Positions 8,870 to 18,718 of a DNA stretch of 64,000 nucleotides are shown in pieces (position 1 is the first letter of the stretch; each line of letters opens with the position of its first letter). The notes beneath the pieces were generated by a model, which was not told the origin of the DNA, did not search any database, and saw nothing but the letters and a program-made list of their open reading frames with translations. Made by a program: the position numbers and the translations under genes. This DNA comes from Sporosarcina sp. 6E9. GTDB lineage: Bacteria > Bacillota > Bacilli > Bacillales_A > Planococcaceae. The stretch is from NCBI RefSeq assembly GCF_017921835.1, contig NZ_JAGEMN010000006.1, positions 1 through 64,000 of the forward strand, given 5' to 3'.

Positions 8870-9438
8870 TGACACGGAAAACTAAAATTGCTGTATTCGC
8901 TTCTGGAAGCGGAAGTAATTTTACAGCAATCGAAGAAGCCTGCAGAAACGGTGAGTTAAACGCGGAAATCGCTTTGGTCGTGACAAATAAACCCGAGGCA
9001 TATGTAGTAGAACGTGCCGAAAACGCAGCGATTCCGGTCGCTGCGTTTCGTCCGAAAGACTACGCGTCTAGGGAACTTTATGAGGCGGCAATTCTAGATG
9101 CGCTTCATGAAGCCGGGGTGGAGTGGCTTGTGCTCGCGGGCTATATGCGACTTGTTGGACAGACGTTATTGTCTGCGTACCCATCCAGAATCGTCAATAT
9201 TCATCCTTCACTGCTACCATCTTTTCCTGGAAAAGATGCCATTGGACAAGCGATTGAGCACGGTGTGAAAGTCACTGGCGTTACCGTTCATCTAGTCGAT
9301 GAAGGAATGGATACTGGACCGATTCTTGCGCAACATGCAGTGGATGTTGTGGATGGCGATATTGAAAAGACGGCGGCTGCAATTCACGCTGTTGAACATT
9401 TCTTATATAAAGATACATTGGCACAACTATTTAGCTGA
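8869..9438 (+). CDS. purN: Phosphoribosylglycinamide formyltransferase PurN
   Basis: 189 aa, folate-dependent GAR transformylase. Visible motifs: FASGSGSNF near the N-terminus, the catalytic NIHPSLLPSFPG (Asn, His) and HLVDEGMDTGP with the catalytic Asp. The gene overlaps purM by one base, suggesting translational coupling. Length and order match the B. subtilis operon. Confidence 0.97.
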   Translation: MTRKTKIAVFASGSGSNFTAIEEACRNGELNAEIALVVTNKPEAYVVERAENAAIPVAAFRPKDYASRELYEAAILDALHEAGVEWLVLAGYMRLVGQTLLSAYPSRIVNIHPSLLPSFPGKDAIGQAIEHGVKVTGVTVHLVDEGMDTGPILAQHAVDVVDGDIEKTAAAIHAVEHFLYKDTLAQLFS

Positions 9439-9476
9439 TTGGTAAATACTAATTTATAAAACGGAGGGTTTTATTC

Positions 9477-11012
9477 GTGAAAAAACGTGCACTGCTAAGC
9501 GTGTCGGACAAAAGCGGGATTTTGGAATTTGCAAAAGCGCTAGAAAGTCTCGGCTATGAATTATTATCTACAGGCGGAACGATGAAACATTTGGCGGACA
9601 ATGGTGTCGCGGTTACAGCTGTCGATGAAGTGACAGGATTCCCTGAAATTATGGAAGGTCGCGTGAAGACACTTAACCCGTTAATCCACGGGGGACTGCT
9701 TGCCAAACAAGATGATCCAACACATCAAGCGCAAATGGAAACGCACGGCATTCAGCCGATTGATATCGTTTGTGTGAACTTGTATCCGTTCAAAGAGACA
9801 ATTTCAAAATCGGATGTATCCACTGAGGACGCGATTGAAAATATCGATATCGGCGGTCCGGCGATGCTTCGTGCTTCTGCGAAAAACCATGCGTATGTCA
9901 CGGTGATTGTCGATGCAGCTGATTACGACCAAGTTCTTGAGGAATTAAAATCGGACGGGATAACGACGAATGAAACGCGCAGACGTCTTGCGGCAAAGGT
10001 TTTCCGTCATACAGCAGCTTACGATGCACTGATTGCAAGTTTCCTAACAAATCTTGCGGGAGAAGAATTCCCGGAGCAAGTGACCTATACATACGAATTA
10101 AAACAACCACTTCGTTACGGTGAAAATCCACATCAAAAAGCAGCGTTTTACAGTCGTCCACTTGGTTCGGACTTCTCGATTGCGTACGCGAATCAGCTGC
10201 ACGGCAAAGAACTATCATACAATAACATCCAAGATGCAAATGCTGCGATTCAAATCGTGAAAGAATTTGAAGGCGCTGCGGCAGTAGCAGTTAAACATAT
10301 GAATCCTTGCGGAGTAGGTACTGGCGAAACGATTTTCGACGCGTTCAATAAAGCATACGAAGCAGATCCAGTATCCATTTTCGGCGGTATCATTGCGTTG
10401 AACCGTGAAGTAGATGCGTCGACAGCAGAGAAATTATCAGGGATATTCCTTGAAATTGTTATCGCACCTTCATTCACAGCAGATGCAATTGAAATCTTAA
10501 CGAAGAAGAAAAACATTCGTCTACTAACAATTTCATTTGATCAAAACAAAAAAGACAGCTGGAATACAGTTTCTGTTGAGGGCGGACTTTTAATGCAAGA
10601 GCCTGATGCATATGGATTTGCGGATGCAGACATTCGTGTAGCGACAGATCGTGAGCCTACGGAAGCTGAGTGGGAAGCGATGAGGCTTGGTTGGGCAGTT
10701 GTGAAACACGTGAAATCGAATGCGATTGTTGTGTCCGATGATCATATGACGCTTGGCGTTGGCGCGGGGCAGATGAACCGTGTCGGTGCGGCAAATATTG
10801 CACTTACTCAAGCAGGCGAACGTGCAAAAGGTGCAGCACTAGCATCTGACGCATTTTTCCCAATGGATGATACAGTTGAAGCAGCGGCAAAAGCAGGCAT
10901 TACGGCAATTATCCAACCGGGCGGTTCTGTAAAAGATGAAGACTCGATTAAGAAAGCAAACGAATACGGGATTACAATGGTTATGACCGGCGTTCGTCAT
11001 TTTAAACACTAA
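9477..11012 (+). CDS. purH: Bifunctional AICAR transformylase/IMP cyclohydrolase PurH
   Basis: 511 aa, performing the last two steps to IMP. The N-terminal cyclohydrolase half (about 1-195) carries [14 protein letters not shown] and [15 protein letters not shown]. The C-terminal transformylase half carries [22 protein letters not shown] and [11 protein letters not shown] start at 9477 with ACGGAGGG at 9461-9468. A 38-nt gap separates it from purN. Confidence 0.97.
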   Translation: MKKRALLSVSDKSGILEFAKALESLGYELLSTGGTMKHLADNGVAVTAVDEVTGFPEIMEGRVKTLNPLIHGGLLAKQDDPTHQAQMETHGIQPIDIVCVNLYPFKETISKSDVSTEDAIENIDIGGPAMLRASAKNHAYVTVIVDAADYDQVLEELKSDGITTNETRRRLAAKVFRHTAAYDALIASFLTNLAGEEFPEQVTYTYELKQPLRYGENPHQKAAFYSRPLGSDFSIAYANQLHGKELSYNNIQDANAAIQIVKEFEGAAAVAVKHMNPCGVGTGETIFDAFNKAYEADPVSIFGGIIALNREVDASTAEKLSGIFLEIVIAPSFTADAIEILTKKKNIRLLTISFDQNKKDSWNTVSVEGGLLMQEPDAYGFADADIRVATDREPTEAEWEAMRLGWAVVKHVKSNAIVVSDDHMTLGVGAGQMNRVGAANIALTQAGERAKGAALASDAFFPMDDTVEAAAKAGITAIIQPGGSVKDEDSIKKANEYGITMVMTGVRHFKH

Positions 11013-11025
11013 GGAGGGAAATGCA

Positions 11026-12285
11026 TTGAAAGTACTCGTTATCGGGAGCGGCGGTCGTGAACACGCGATTGCCAGACAGTTCAATGTCTCCCCTTCGGTC
11101 AATAAAGTATTTGTAGCACCTGGTAATGACGGCATGAAAGGTGATGCTGAATGTATCGGGATTAGCGCGACAGATTTCGAAGCACTTGCATCATTTGCGA
11201 AAAAGAACGCTATCGATTTAACTTTTGTCGGTCCTGAACAACCATTAGCTGAAGGCATTGTAGATTATTTCGCTGAACGCGGATTACAAGCGTTCGGGCC
11301 GACCAAAGCGGCAGCACTCATCGAGGGAAGTAAATCATTCGCAAAAGAACTTATGGCGAAATACAATATTCCAACTGCTGGGTACGGAACGTTTACGGAC
11401 GCGGAAGAGGCGAAAGCATTCATCCGTGAAAAAGGCGCACCGATTGTCGTCAAAGCGGACGGACTAGCGGCTGGAAAAGGTGTGATCGTTGCGATGACAC
11501 TTGAAGAAGCGCTGAACGCGGTAGACGATATGATTGGCAACCAGAAATTCGGTGAATCTTCATCTCGTGTTGTCGTCGAGGAATTCTTAGACGGCGAAGA
11601 GTTCTCGTATATGTCGTTTGTTCACGATGGACAGATTTACCCAATGGTCATCGCGCAAGATCATAAGCGCGCGTATGACGGCGATAGAGGACCGAATACA
11701 GGTGGAATGGGTGCGTATTCTCCAGTTCCGCAGATCTCACAAGAAGTTGTGGATGAAGCCTATGAAAAAGTCGTCGTTCCGACTGTTGAAGCGATGGCGG
11801 CGGAAGGAACTCCGTTTACGGGGATTTTGTATGCAGGATTAATCCTCACTGAAGACGGGCCGAAGGTGATTGAATTCAACGCACGTTTCGGTGATCCGGA
11901 AGCACAAGTCGTTCTGCCACGTATGGCATCTGATTTCGGCGCGTTTATGGCTGCACTCATGGCTAGCAAACCGTTTGAGTTGGAATGGAATGATAAAGCC
12001 ATGTTAGGCGTTGTCGTTGCTTCTGATGGGTATCCTGAGCATGTTGTGAAAGGAAACGTATTACCAAACTTAGATACACTTTCAGCGCAAGGACTGGATG
12101 TTTTCCATGCAGGAACAAAATTACATGACGAAAACTTTGTCGGTAATGGTGGACGCGTCATTCTAGTTGCTGCGAAAGCTGGCTCTTTAAAAGAAGCACA
12201 AGAAGAGGTTTATGAAGGTTTAACGCAGCTGAAATGGGACGGGTTTTTCTACCGGACTGATATTGGCTGGCGCACATTCGAATAA
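11026..12285 (+). CDS. purD: Phosphoribosylamine-glycine ligase PurD
   Basis: 419-aa ATP-grasp GAR synthetase. Motifs in order: VIGSGGREHAIA at the N-terminus, FVGPEQPLAEG, KADGLAAGKGVIVA (glycine-rich ATP loop), DRGPNTGGMGAYSP and FNARFGDPEAQ. It begins with TTG at 11026, set 7 nt after a strong AAGGAGGG (11011-11018); the ATG at 11021 is out of frame. It is the last gene of the operon and is followed by a strong terminator. Confidence 0.97.
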   Translation: MKVLVIGSGGREHAIARQFNVSPSVNKVFVAPGNDGMKGDAECIGISATDFEALASFAKKNAIDLTFVGPEQPLAEGIVDYFAERGLQAFGPTKAAALIEGSKSFAKELMAKYNIPTAGYGTFTDAEEAKAFIREKGAPIVVKADGLAAGKGVIVAMTLEEALNAVDDMIGNQKFGESSSRVVVEEFLDGEEFSYMSFVHDGQIYPMVIAQDHKRAYDGDRGPNTGGMGAYSPVPQISQEVVDEAYEKVVVPTVEAMAAEGTPFTGILYAGLILTEDGPKVIEFNARFGDPEAQVVLPRMASDFGAFMAALMASKPFELEWNDKAMLGVVVASDGYPEHVVKGNVLPNLDTLSAQGLDVFHAGTKLHDENFVGNGGRVILVAAKAGSLKEAQEEVYEGLTQLKWDGFFYRTDIGWRTFE

Positions 12286-12290
12286 ATCGA

Positions 12291-12328
12291 AGCCCACTCT
12301 TTCAAACAATGGGAGAGTGGGCTTTTAT
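12291..12328 (+). terminator. pur operon terminator
   Basis: A perfect 10-bp stem (agcccactct / agagtgggct) with a 13-nt loop, followed by ttttatt. It starts 5 nt after purD. Confidence 0.92.
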
Positions 12329-12415
12329 TGTTGCGGGGATTTGAATAGGCAGTTGCAGGATTTTGCAAGACAACTATACTTATAAGTAACGCAAATACGG
12401 GAAGGTGAAGTAAAA

Positions 12416-13450
12416 ATGGTCTTGAAATTCAATGATGTGGAGAAAAGGTTGAGTGATTCGCTCGTTTTTCCAGCATTCAATTTACATATAAATGGAACCG
12501 AAGTGACTGCAATTTACTCTAGCTTGAATGTCCGAAGCACTCTTTTGCAGATGCTAACAAAGGAAATTCCCGTAGTTATGGGTGAAATCTTTATCAGGAA
12601 CATCGAGATGTCAAAAGTGAATCTTTCAGAAGTTGGATTTTCGTTCCTAGAAGAAGGGTTGTATGAACGTTTAACAGTTGAAGAACATCTGAAATTATAC
12701 TGTAGGCTTTACAATTGCAATGAATCGATTCCATCGGTACTTCGAAAAGTTCATCTGGAAGAAAAACGAAATATGCGGGTGAAACAGCTATCTTATTCTG
12801 AACAAAAACGAATTTTATTCGGGAAGCTCCTCATTCAAAATCCTGAATTGTTCATTTTTGAAGAACCCGATCAAAATGTAGACTTTGAAACACAACGCAT
12901 TTTTATGTTAATCATCGAGCAACTACGAAATGAAGGGAAAAGTTTGCTTATTCTCACAAGTAATATGGAAAGCGCGATTACAACTGCAAATCGTGTATTT
13001 AAATTGGACGAACATGGTTTACAGGAAATACAAGTAGCCAGTGAATCTGAAAAAAAAGAGTCCGAAGATCAGCAAAGTGATGAAATCGCTCAGGAGGAAA
13101 TCCAACCGGTTCGTTTTGAAAAAATCCCGACGAAGGTCAACGAAAAAATTGTATTATTTGATCCACCTGAAATTGATTATATTGAAAGTAATGATGGACA
13201 GACATATTTACATATTAAGGGAGAAGAATTTGCGACGACATTTACATTAAATGAGCTCGAAAATCGACTCCAACATTTTGGCTTTTTCCGCTGTCATAGA
13301 TCGTATATTGTGAACCTCCAAAAAGTTCGAGAAGTCATTACATGGACTCGAAATAGTTTTAGTCTTGTTTTGGATGACGAAGAAAAATCGTCAATTCCAC
13401 TTTCAAAATCAAAAATGGGGGAATTAAAAGCGATGTTGGGCCTAAAATAA
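12416..13450 (+). CDS. ABC-domain/LytTR fusion transcriptional regulator
   Basis: 344 aa. Residues ~1-215 align with an ABC ATPase: a signature-like LSYSEQKRI and a Walker-B-like LFIFEEPDQNVD are present. However, the region where Walker A should be reads YSSLNVRSTLLQ, with no GxxGxGK[ST]. An acidic linker (~216-240, rich in E/S/Q) leads to a LytTR DNA-binding domain (~245-344), with DYIESNDGQTYLHI, FFRCHRSYIVNL and PLSKSKMGELK. The fusion type is known in Bacillota. It is probably a DNA-binding regulator of the downstream ABC exporter whose ABC part no longer hydrolyses ATP. AAGGTGAAG precedes the ATG. Confidence 0.85.
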   Translation: MVLKFNDVEKRLSDSLVFPAFNLHINGTEVTAIYSSLNVRSTLLQMLTKEIPVVMGEIFIRNIEMSKVNLSEVGFSFLEEGLYERLTVEEHLKLYCRLYNCNESIPSVLRKVHLEEKRNMRVKQLSYSEQKRILFGKLLIQNPELFIFEEPDQNVDFETQRIFMLIIEQLRNEGKSLLILTSNMESAITTANRVFKLDEHGLQEIQVASESEKKESEDQQSDEIAQEEIQPVRFEKIPTKVNEKIVLFDPPEIDYIESNDGQTYLHIKGEEFATTFTLNELENRLQHFGFFRCHRSYIVNLQKVREVITWTRNSFSLVLDDEEKSSIPLSKSKMGELKAMLGLK

Positions 13451-13517
13451 GCACCATTCACCCCTAAAAAGGCGCTTTTCATCGAAAATATGCTGTTTTT
13501 CTTATAAAAAGCGTTTA

Positions 13518-13544
13518 ATCTGAAGATGCAAGTACAAATCAGAT
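13518..13544 (+). promoter_or_regulatory. Inverted repeat upstream of the ABC exporter
   Basis: atctga (13518-13523) and tcagat (13539-13544) form an inverted pair with 15 nt between them, ending ~25 nt before the exporter ATPase start. It could be an operator for the neighbouring LytTR regulator, although LytTR sites are more often direct repeats. The call is tentative. Confidence 0.3.
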
Positions 13545-13569
13545 AAAAACTTTTTCAGGGGGAATAGCA

Positions 13570-14418
13570 ATGGAAAATATCATCGAAGTTGAATCATTAG
13601 AAAAAATCTTTGCAAATCAAACCGCACTTGAAGACGTAAATTTCCATGTTAAAAAAGGAGAAATTTTCGGATTTTTAGGTCCGAGTGGTTCTGGTAAAAC
13701 GACAACAATTAAAATTTTGACAGGTCAATTAAACCAAACAAGTGGAAAAGCAACTGTCTTCGGGGAACCTGTTTCAGAAATGAAAAAAGGGGGGGCCAGG
13801 AAGAAAATTGGGGTACTCACCGATAATAGTGGCTTATATAGTAGACTATCGATTTACGATAATTTGAAACTATTTTGTGACCTTTATGAAGTACCGCTCA
13901 AAAGGATTGACGAAGTATTGGAGATTGTGAATTTGGAAAATGAAAAGAAGAAAGTCGTTTCTAAACTATCGAAGGGAATGCTACAGCGTGTGATTCTTGC
14001 ACGGACACTTTTACATGAACCAAAGTTGTTATTCCTAGATGAACCGACTTCTGCGCTCGATCCTGTAAATTCACAACATATACATAATGGACTTCGTGAG
14101 TTGAATGCGCGTGGAACAACAATATTTCTTACGACGCATGATATGAATGAGGCAGAACTGCTCTGTGACCGTGTTGCATTTTTGAATAAGGGACAAATTC
14201 GGTTGATGGATGAACCAGGAAAACTTAGAAAACAGTATTCGGATTCAACGGTGACTGTTGAACTAAAAAACGAAGAGAAAGTTGTGCTTAAAACGACAGA
14301 CGAGGGTGCACAGCAAATGTTTGATTATATGTCATCGAATAATGTGGTAGCTATTCATACGAACGAGCCGACATTGGGCGATATTTTTGTCGAAGTGACA
14401 GGGAGGAAATTATCATGA
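13570..14418 (+). CDS. ABC transporter ATP-binding protein
   Basis: 282 aa with a full set of ATPase motifs: Walker A GPSGSGKTT (~38-46), signature LSKGMLQRV, Walker B LLFLDEPTSALDP and switch His in TTHDMNEAE. It resembles the ATPases of ABC-2 type exporters (drug, lantibiotic or Na+). GGGGGAATAGCA precedes the ATG. It overlaps the permease by 4 nt. The fusion regulator upstream probably controls the pair; the substrate cannot be told. Confidence 0.92.
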   Translation: MENIIEVESLEKIFANQTALEDVNFHVKKGEIFGFLGPSGSGKTTTIKILTGQLNQTSGKATVFGEPVSEMKKGGARKKIGVLTDNSGLYSRLSIYDNLKLFCDLYEVPLKRIDEVLEIVNLENEKKKVVSKLSKGMLQRVILARTLLHEPKLLFLDEPTSALDPVNSQHIHNGLRELNARGTTIFLTTHDMNEAELLCDRVAFLNKGQIRLMDEPGKLRKQYSDSTVTVELKNEEKVVLKTTDEGAQQMFDYMSSNNVVAIHTNEPTLGDIFVEVTGRKLS

Positions 14419-15122
14419 ACTTTTCAATGAAGCGTGTTAATGCAATTTTTCATAAAGACTTTAAGGATATTTCAAGAAATTCGGCTGTTTCGGTTACAGC
14501 GCTCATGCCGCTCATCTTAGCTTTTATCTATGGAAAAATGGGCGATTTATCAATTGACATGCATTATATGATTATTAACTTTACTTTGGTTACTGTAGGA
14601 TCCTTTGTCCAATGTAGTTTAATCGCTGAAGAAAAAGAAAAAAACACGCTTCGTGGATTAATGCTTTCACCTGCTTCGACGTTGGAAATACTCGGTGGAA
14701 AAAGTTTGTTAAGCACAATCGCTTCGATGATTATAGTTGTATTCGGAATCATGTTAACGGGCTACCGACCTGAACATGTTGTTGTTATAGCGGTTGCAAT
14801 CCTATTCACATCATTGTTTTTTATTGGCTTGGGGACACTTCTTGGGCTACTCGCTAAATCAGTTATGGAAGCTTCCGTACTGGTATTGCCGTTTATGTTT
14901 ATATTCGGATTTGGCTCGATGTTCTCGATGTTTACTGACAAATATCCGATTTTGAAAGTGATGGAATACACGCCAAACTCCCAACTGTTAACAATTGCAC
15001 AGAAAGTTGAAAGTGGGATCGGTATCGGCGGCGTATTTCCGAATCTCGGAATTATTGCCTTGTGGATTATTGTAATATCGTTTTTAACGGTTGTTATTTT
15101 CAAAAAACGAATGGCAGATTAA
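14415..15122 (+). CDS. ABC-2 type transporter permease
   Basis: 235 aa with about six hydrophobic segments and an ABC-2 layout: an N-terminal cytoplasmic stretch (KDFKDISRNSAV), then membrane spans from ~30, with a cytoplasmic EEKEKNTLRGLMLSP loop typical of ABC-2 exporters. It is translationally coupled to the ATPase. It would form the membrane half of an exporter of unknown substrate. Confidence 0.9.
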   Translation: MNFSMKRVNAIFHKDFKDISRNSAVSVTALMPLILAFIYGKMGDLSIDMHYMIINFTLVTVGSFVQCSLIAEEKEKNTLRGLMLSPASTLEILGGKSLLSTIASMIIVVFGIMLTGYRPEHVVVIAVAILFTSLFFIGLGTLLGLLAKSVMEASVLVLPFMFIFGFGSMFSMFTDKYPILKVMEYTPNSQLLTIAQKVESGIGIGGVFPNLGIIALWIIVISFLTVVIFKKRMAD

Positions 15123-15130
15123 ACCAAATT

Positions 15131-15173
15131 AAAATAATCCTGAATCTAAGAATCACTAGATCAGGATTATTTT
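15131..15173. terminator. Bidirectional terminator between convergent genes
   Basis: aaataatcctga (15132-15143) pairs with tcaggattattt (15161-15172), with A-rich and T-rich flanks on the two sides. It serves both the ABC permease (+) and the small membrane protein (-). Confidence 0.8.
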
Positions 15174-15178
15174 GGTGT

Positions 15179-15430
15179 TTATTCACTCGCTTCTTTTTTG
15201 TAGATGTTAATTTTCTTGTAAATGATAAAACCGGCCAATCCCAATTGTAATAGAGGAACAATCAGGAGTAGCTTCCCGATGGAAGAGCCGAAAATATAGC
15301 AGATTAAAAGTTCAGCAACCGCACCGACGATAAGTGGATATAAATCTCTTTGGAAATACCCGATAATTCCCCACGCTGCGGTTCCGGTAAATAGTATTAT
15401 GAGCACTGGTCCAATGATGTCCCATACCAT
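15179..15430 (-). CDS. Small membrane protein, unknown function
   Basis: 83 aa with three hydrophobic stretches (about 5-23, 30-50 and 53-70) and a charged C-terminal tail. GGGAGGG lies 8-14 nt before the ATG on the minus strand. No family recognised. It is divergent from yerA and convergent with the ABC exporter, and has its own terminator. Confidence 0.75.
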   Translation of the reverse strand: MVWDIIGPVLIILFTGTAAWGIIGYFQRDLYPLIVGAVAELLICYIFGSSIGKLLLIVPLLQLGLAGFIIYKKINIYKKEASE

Positions 15431-15684
15431 CTTAATCCCTCCCTCTATCCATGTTTACTAATCCAATGAATCATATGAAATGGAAGTCCGTCTTATCCCT
15501 TCGCCAGGTCTTCATTAAACTGCAGTTTATCTACCATATTATCAAATCTTATCTTATTCAGTTCTACTATATTCGCTATAATTATATCAAATCCTTCTTT
15601 ATTAGGGGCTTCACTCACTACTTATATCACCTGCGCTATGCTACGATTACTAACAAAGAGATATTAGTAAAAGGAGCGAATTCA

Positions 15685-17403
15685 ATGTGGGGGCATAATG
15701 AAATACAGGAACAACTACATATTATTGACGGCAAGAAAGCGCCGGATCTTGTGATTGTTAATGCGACATATTTACATTCCGTATATAAAAAATGGTTGAC
15801 TGGAAACATCTGGATTTCGGGGAGCAGAATCGTTTATGTTGGAAAAGAGATGCCAACGATTTTAGATTGCACTGAAATTGTGGATGCGACGGGTAAGAAA
15901 ATTGTACCGGGTTATATTGAACCGCATGTACATCCTTTTCAACTATATAATCCGAGAACATTTGCCCAATACGCTGGGAATCTTGGAACGACGACTTTCA
16001 TAGCGGATAATCTTACCTTATTCATGTCACTGGCAAATGAAACCTCATTTTCACTACTAGACAAATTAAATAAATTACCGTTTTCATTTTATTGGTGGGC
16101 AAGGTTCGATTCACAAACAGTTCTTCAAAACGAGGCTGAGTTATATAATTTAACTTCAATTAAGGAATGGCTAGAACGACCTGAAGTTCTACTAGGCGGT
16201 GAGCTAACGGGGTGGCCACGTCTTATGGGCGGGGACCCAGCTATGGTGGCCGCAGTCCATGCAGCAAAATTAGCGGGTAAAAAGATTGAAGGCCATTTAC
16301 CGGGCGCTTCCGAAAGAACGCTTACGCGGATGAAACTACTTGGGATTGACGGTGATCATGAAGCGATGACATTACAAGAAGTTGAAAGCAGATTATTGCA
16401 TGGTTATGCGGTAACGCTTCGTCATTCATCCATCCGTCCAGATCTACCAAACTTATTAAAGGAAATTGTTGAAAAAGAACTGAATGTTTTCGACCATTTA
16501 ATGATGACGACAGACGGCTCCACACCGGCATTCCACAGTGACGGCGTCATGGATAAATGCATTCGTGCTGCGTTGAAATCAGGCGTCCCGCCGATTGACG
16601 CGTATTTAATGGCGTCTTATAATGTTGCGCGTTACTACGATATGACGGATTTACATGGGATTATCGCCACTGGCCGGTTTGCGACATTAAACTTCTTAAC
16701 GGATGAAGAAAATCCAGTACCAACGGATGTTTTATCAAAAGGTGTTTGGTTGAAACGAGAGGGGGACAGTACAAACGCATTTCCTCCTATCGATTGGTCA
16801 GTCATTCCGCAGTTTACACCAGAATTTAATCTAACCGAAGCGGATTTTACCTTTGATGTATCAATTGGCATTGAAATGATAAATGATGTAATTACAAAGC
16901 CATATTCAGTAGCAATTGACACGACAGTTGATTGTTTAGAAAATAGTCACGATGAAAGTTTTCTAATGTTAATTGATAAAAAAGGGAAATGGCGTGTGAA
17001 CACGATATTAAAAGGGTTCGCTACGCATGTACAAGGGTTTGCAACATCCTATTCCAACACAGGAGATATTATTTTAATAGGAAAAGACAAGTCTTCAATG
17101 GTAGCTGCATACAATGAGGTAAAGCGGATTGGCGGGGGAATGGTTCTGATCGAAAATGGACAAGTCCTGGCTACACTTCCACTTCCGATTGGCGGCGGTT
17201 TATCGGCGGAACCGATGGCAAAACTTATCGAGCAAGAACTTGAACTAAAGTCAGCCTTAAAAGAACGGGGGTATCATTTCGCCGATGCGGTGTATACATT
17301 TTTATTTTTACAATCCACCCATCTGCCCTACGTTCGAATTACGCAGGTTGGTGTCTATGACGTTATGAAAAACAAAGTACTCATTCCAGTGACGGAAAGA
17401 TAG
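15685..17403 (+). CDS. yerA: Adenine deaminase-like amidohydrolase YerA
   Basis: 572 aa after taking ATG 15685, which follows AAGGAG (15671-15676); the open frame extends upstream to 15451 but that stretch is AT-rich and has no ribosome site. It belongs to the adenine deaminase family (adenine to hypoxanthine plus ammonia). The metal-binding HxH in GYIEPHVHPF and GGELTGWP are visible, and the C-terminal part carries the GGGMVLIENGQ segment common to adenine deaminases. B. subtilis yerA sits at the same place after purD. It would salvage adenine into the purine pool. Confidence 0.9.
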   Translation: MWGHNEIQEQLHIIDGKKAPDLVIVNATYLHSVYKKWLTGNIWISGSRIVYVGKEMPTILDCTEIVDATGKKIVPGYIEPHVHPFQLYNPRTFAQYAGNLGTTTFIADNLTLFMSLANETSFSLLDKLNKLPFSFYWWARFDSQTVLQNEAELYNLTSIKEWLERPEVLLGGELTGWPRLMGGDPAMVAAVHAAKLAGKKIEGHLPGASERTLTRMKLLGIDGDHEAMTLQEVESRLLHGYAVTLRHSSIRPDLPNLLKEIVEKELNVFDHLMMTTDGSTPAFHSDGVMDKCIRAALKSGVPPIDAYLMASYNVARYYDMTDLHGIIATGRFATLNFLTDEENPVPTDVLSKGVWLKREGDSTNAFPPIDWSVIPQFTPEFNLTEADFTFDVSIGIEMINDVITKPYSVAIDTTVDCLENSHDESFLMLIDKKGKWRVNTILKGFATHVQGFATSYSNTGDIILIGKDKSSMVAAYNEVKRIGGGMVLIENGQVLATLPLPIGGGLSAEPMAKLIEQELELKSALKERGYHFADAVYTFLFLQSTHLPYVRITQVGVYDVMKNKVLIPVTER

Positions 17404-17412
17404 GAGAAAAAG

Positions 17413-18462
17413 ATGAAAAGTAAACAGCGCTTACTCTTTTATATTTTACTAGCTATTTTACTAGTATCGGCCTGCAGCAAAGACAAAGTTGAGGAACCTA
17501 ACAAGAAGCCTACAAATCCAGATGAGTCAGAGTCTGTTGATGAAACTGCCTTGTATCAGGCACCGTTTACAGGTGTCATGTCTGAAGAAGAAAGTTTGCG
17601 TCGTCCAGTAGCTGTGACAATCAATAATCATCCGCTCGCAAGACCACAATCCGGTTTAAGCGAAGCAGACATCGTTTATGAATTAATCACAGAAGGAAAT
17701 GTCACAAGGCTATTAGCGCTATTTCAAAGTGAACTTCCTGAACAAATCGGGCCGGTTCGAAGTGCACGAGACTACTTTATCCATATGGCGAAGGGGCTTG
17801 ACGCGTTTTATGTTGCTCACGGATACAGTCCAGATGCACTCGCATTATTAAATTCGGGTTATGTTGACCATGTGAACGGTATGCATTATGACGGGACTCT
17901 TTTCAAACGATCAACAGATCGAAAGGCGCCTCATAATTCATATATTTCAAGTGACAGTATCAAAACTGCCGAAGAGACGACGAATTCTTCGATGGAGATT
18001 AATAAAATACCGTCACTTTCTTTCCATGAATCTATTGAAAGTGCTAAAATAGGAGATAGTACATCATCTTTTGTCGTTCAGAACGGCACACACCCTAATT
18101 TCACAAGTACGTATTCGTACCAAGAGGAAAATGGGACGTACGATCGAACGGTAAATGGTATGTTAACCATCGATAAAACAAATGACGAACCGATTGCACT
18201 TTCAAACGTGCTTGTGTTTGAAGCAGTACATCAGACAATCGACAATGAAGGTAGACAAGCCATCGATCTTGAATCCGGCGGCAAGGCCCTTTTATTTCAA
18301 GCTGGAATCGTAAAAGAGATTGAATGGGTAAACCTAGACGGTATCTTAACACCATTCGAAAACGGTGATCCCGCAAAACTCGTCCCAGGTAAAACATGGA
18401 TTCACATCATCAAAACAAATCCAGGTATTGGGACTAATGTTTCGTATGAGCTTGGTGAATAA
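17413..18462 (+). CDS. yerB: DUF3048 lipoprotein YerB
   Basis: 349 aa. A signal peptide ending in lipobox LVSAC (Cys ~21) predicts a membrane-anchored lipoprotein. After an acidic low-complexity linker (~25-50) comes the DUF3048 N-terminal domain (RRPVAVTINNHPLARPQSG, QIGPVRSARDYF) and the C-terminal domain. GGAGAAAAAG precedes ATG 17413, 9 nt after yerA, so they form an operon. Biochemical role unknown to me; synteny with B. subtilis yerB is strong. Confidence 0.92.
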   Translation: MKSKQRLLFYILLAILLVSACSKDKVEEPNKKPTNPDESESVDETALYQAPFTGVMSEEESLRRPVAVTINNHPLARPQSGLSEADIVYELITEGNVTRLLALFQSELPEQIGPVRSARDYFIHMAKGLDAFYVAHGYSPDALALLNSGYVDHVNGMHYDGTLFKRSTDRKAPHNSYISSDSIKTAEETTNSSMEINKIPSLSFHESIESAKIGDSTSSFVVQNGTHPNFTSTYSYQEENGTYDRTVNGMLTIDKTNDEPIALSNVLVFEAVHQTIDNEGRQAIDLESGGKALLFQAGIVKEIEWVNLDGILTPFENGDPAKLVPGKTWIHIIKTNPGIGTNVSYELGE

Positions 18463-18497
18463 TGGTCACTTAATCCCCCCTATATAGAATGATTATA

Positions 18498-18626
18498 GTT
18501 GATTGTAGTGTAGGGCGGCGACTCCAGCGGGATTAGCGAGACAGCCGAGACCCTGGACTGAGCGTAGCGAGGGAAGCGGCTCGGCGCTCGCCCGCAGGAA
18601 AGCGTCCGCCCGAAACGGAAATCAAC
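18498..18626. repeat. GC-rich palindromic intergenic repeat
   Basis: A ~129-bp GC-rich block whose ends are inverted (gttgatt 18498-18504, aatcaac 18620-18626), with gggcgg near one end pairing with ccgccc near the other, and internal complementary parts such as cagccgagacc and ggctcggc. It contrasts with its AT-rich surroundings and has no coding frame. This type of element (ggcggcgactccagcggg...) recurs in many Planococcaceae/Bacillaceae genomes, to my knowledge. Only one copy is in the window. Confidence 0.75.
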
Positions 18627-18718
18627 GGATTATATAAAAAACGAGTACTTTAATAATGGATTGTTCAAGTAACACTTACAATACTCAAGGCGAATAGATG
18701 GAAAGAGAGGGAAATCGT

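Noticed and set aside
15451..15684. Upstream extension of yerA by 78 codons
   Set aside because: It has no ribosome site, is AT-rich and has no homology I know. ATG 15685 with AAGGAG gives the normal start.
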